Positions 6,318 through 6,686 of a stretch of DNA of 6,686 nt are shown here, one piece after another. Positions within the stretch are counted from its first letter, which is position 1, and every line of letters begins with the position of its first letter. The DNA comes from Promethearchaeota archaeon (GTDB lineage Archaea; Asgardarchaeota; Lokiarchaeia; Sigyniarchaeales; SOKP01): assembly GCA_019058135.1 (NCBI GenBank), contig JAHLWE010000044.1, positions 1-6,686 of the forward strand, in the 5' to 3' direction. The notes under the pieces are model-generated. The model worked only from the letters and a program-made list of their open reading frames with translations, made no database searches and was not told where the DNA came from. The translations under genes and the position numbers were made by a program.

Positions 6318-6686
6318 ATGCTACGCGTATATAATAGCCTAACGTTCCAAAAAGAAGAGTTTAGATCTATAACTCTTAATGAAGTTTTGATGTATGTCTG
6401 TGGTCCAACAGTTTATGATTCACCTCATCTAGGGCATGCAAAGTCAGCAGTAGTATTCGATATCATTCGCAGGTATCTTGAATTCAAGGGTTTAAATGTT
6501 AAACTCGTAAAAAACATCACTGATATTGATGATAAGATAATTAACAGGGCTAATGAGAAAGGTATTGATACAAAAACTCTCAGCGAACAGTATATAAAAG
6601 AATATTTTGAAATTATGGATGTTTTAAACATAAAAAAGGATTATTTGAATCCCAAAGCCACGGAGACTATCGACTTTATGATAAAA
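6318..6686 (+). CDS. cysS: Cysteinyl-tRNA synthetase (N-terminal part, cut by the window edge)
   Basis: The first 123 residues of a class I aminoacyl-tRNA synthetase that attaches cysteine to tRNA-Cys with ATP. The segment MYVCGPTVYDSPHLGHAKS is diagnostic: C28 is the first zinc ligand that selects the cysteine thiol, GPTVYD is a CysRS hallmark and HLGH (37-40) is the class I 'HIGH' ATP motif. FDIIRRYLEFKG and NITDIDDKIINRAN continue the Rossmann fold as in CysRS from all domains. The KMSKS motif and anticodon-binding domain lie beyond the edge. The ATG at 6318 gives a start seven or eight residues before the usual LTFQKE, as is normal. It is the charging enzyme for the tRNA-Cys at 1781-1853, and together with the cysteine synthase forms a cysteine cluster now split by the accessory block. 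No ribosome-binding site; probably short-leadered. Confidence 0.97.
   Translation, partial: MLRVYNSLTFQKEEFRSITLNEVLMYVCGPTVYDSPHLGHAKSAVVFDIIRRYLEFKGLNVKLVKNITDIDDKIINRANEKGIDTKTLSEQYIKEYFEIMDVLNIKKDYLNPKATETIDFMIK

Noticed and set aside
6425..6631. Minus-strand reading frame of 68 codons
   Set aside because: It lies opposite the clear CysRS coding sequence and is a shadow of it.

Overview
The window is AT-rich DNA most likely from an archaeon. The signs are TATA-like boxes ahead of genes with short or no leaders, a GGTGG ribosome-binding site, a tRNA gene without an encoded CCA end, and a protein ending in a PCNA-binding (PIP-box) motif. An Asgard-type lineage would fit, but the sequence alone does not settle this.

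Layout. Positions 1-451 (minus strand) hold the first 150 codons of a zinc-ribbon, helix-turn-helix transposase that runs off the left edge and is visibly richer in G+C than its surroundings. After an AT-rich spacer comes a cysteine cluster: a CysM-type cysteine synthase (711-1709), tRNA-Cys with anticodon GCA (1781-1853), and at the right edge the first 123 codons of cysteinyl-tRNA synthetase (6318-6686).

Between the tRNA and cysS lies about 4.4 kb of accessory DNA. It begins with two decayed gene remnants: one on the minus strand (1929-2341) with a frameshift and three internal stops, and one on the plus strand (2329-2619) with one internal stop. Two intact, very AT-rich genes follow, in tandem and 37 bases apart. 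The first (2749-4149) encodes a 466-residue protein with a PD-(D/E)XK-like nuclease motif, a helical middle and a possible winged-helix C-terminus. The second (4187-6184) encodes a 665-residue SMC/Rad50-like ATPase with split ATPase halves, a coiled coil capped by a two-CxxC zinc ribbon, a degenerate signature and Walker B, and a C-terminal QLSIQRFF motif.

Interpretation. The cysteine genes together make cysteine and load it on its tRNA. The inserted pair has the logic of nuclease-plus-SMC defence systems such as Lamassu or of Mre11-Rad50-type repair, but does not clearly match a named system. Its likely tethering to the PCNA sliding clamp is the most striking feature and suggests an ATPase-nuclease complex that surveys replicating or repaired DNA. 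The defence role is inference; the motifs are seen directly.
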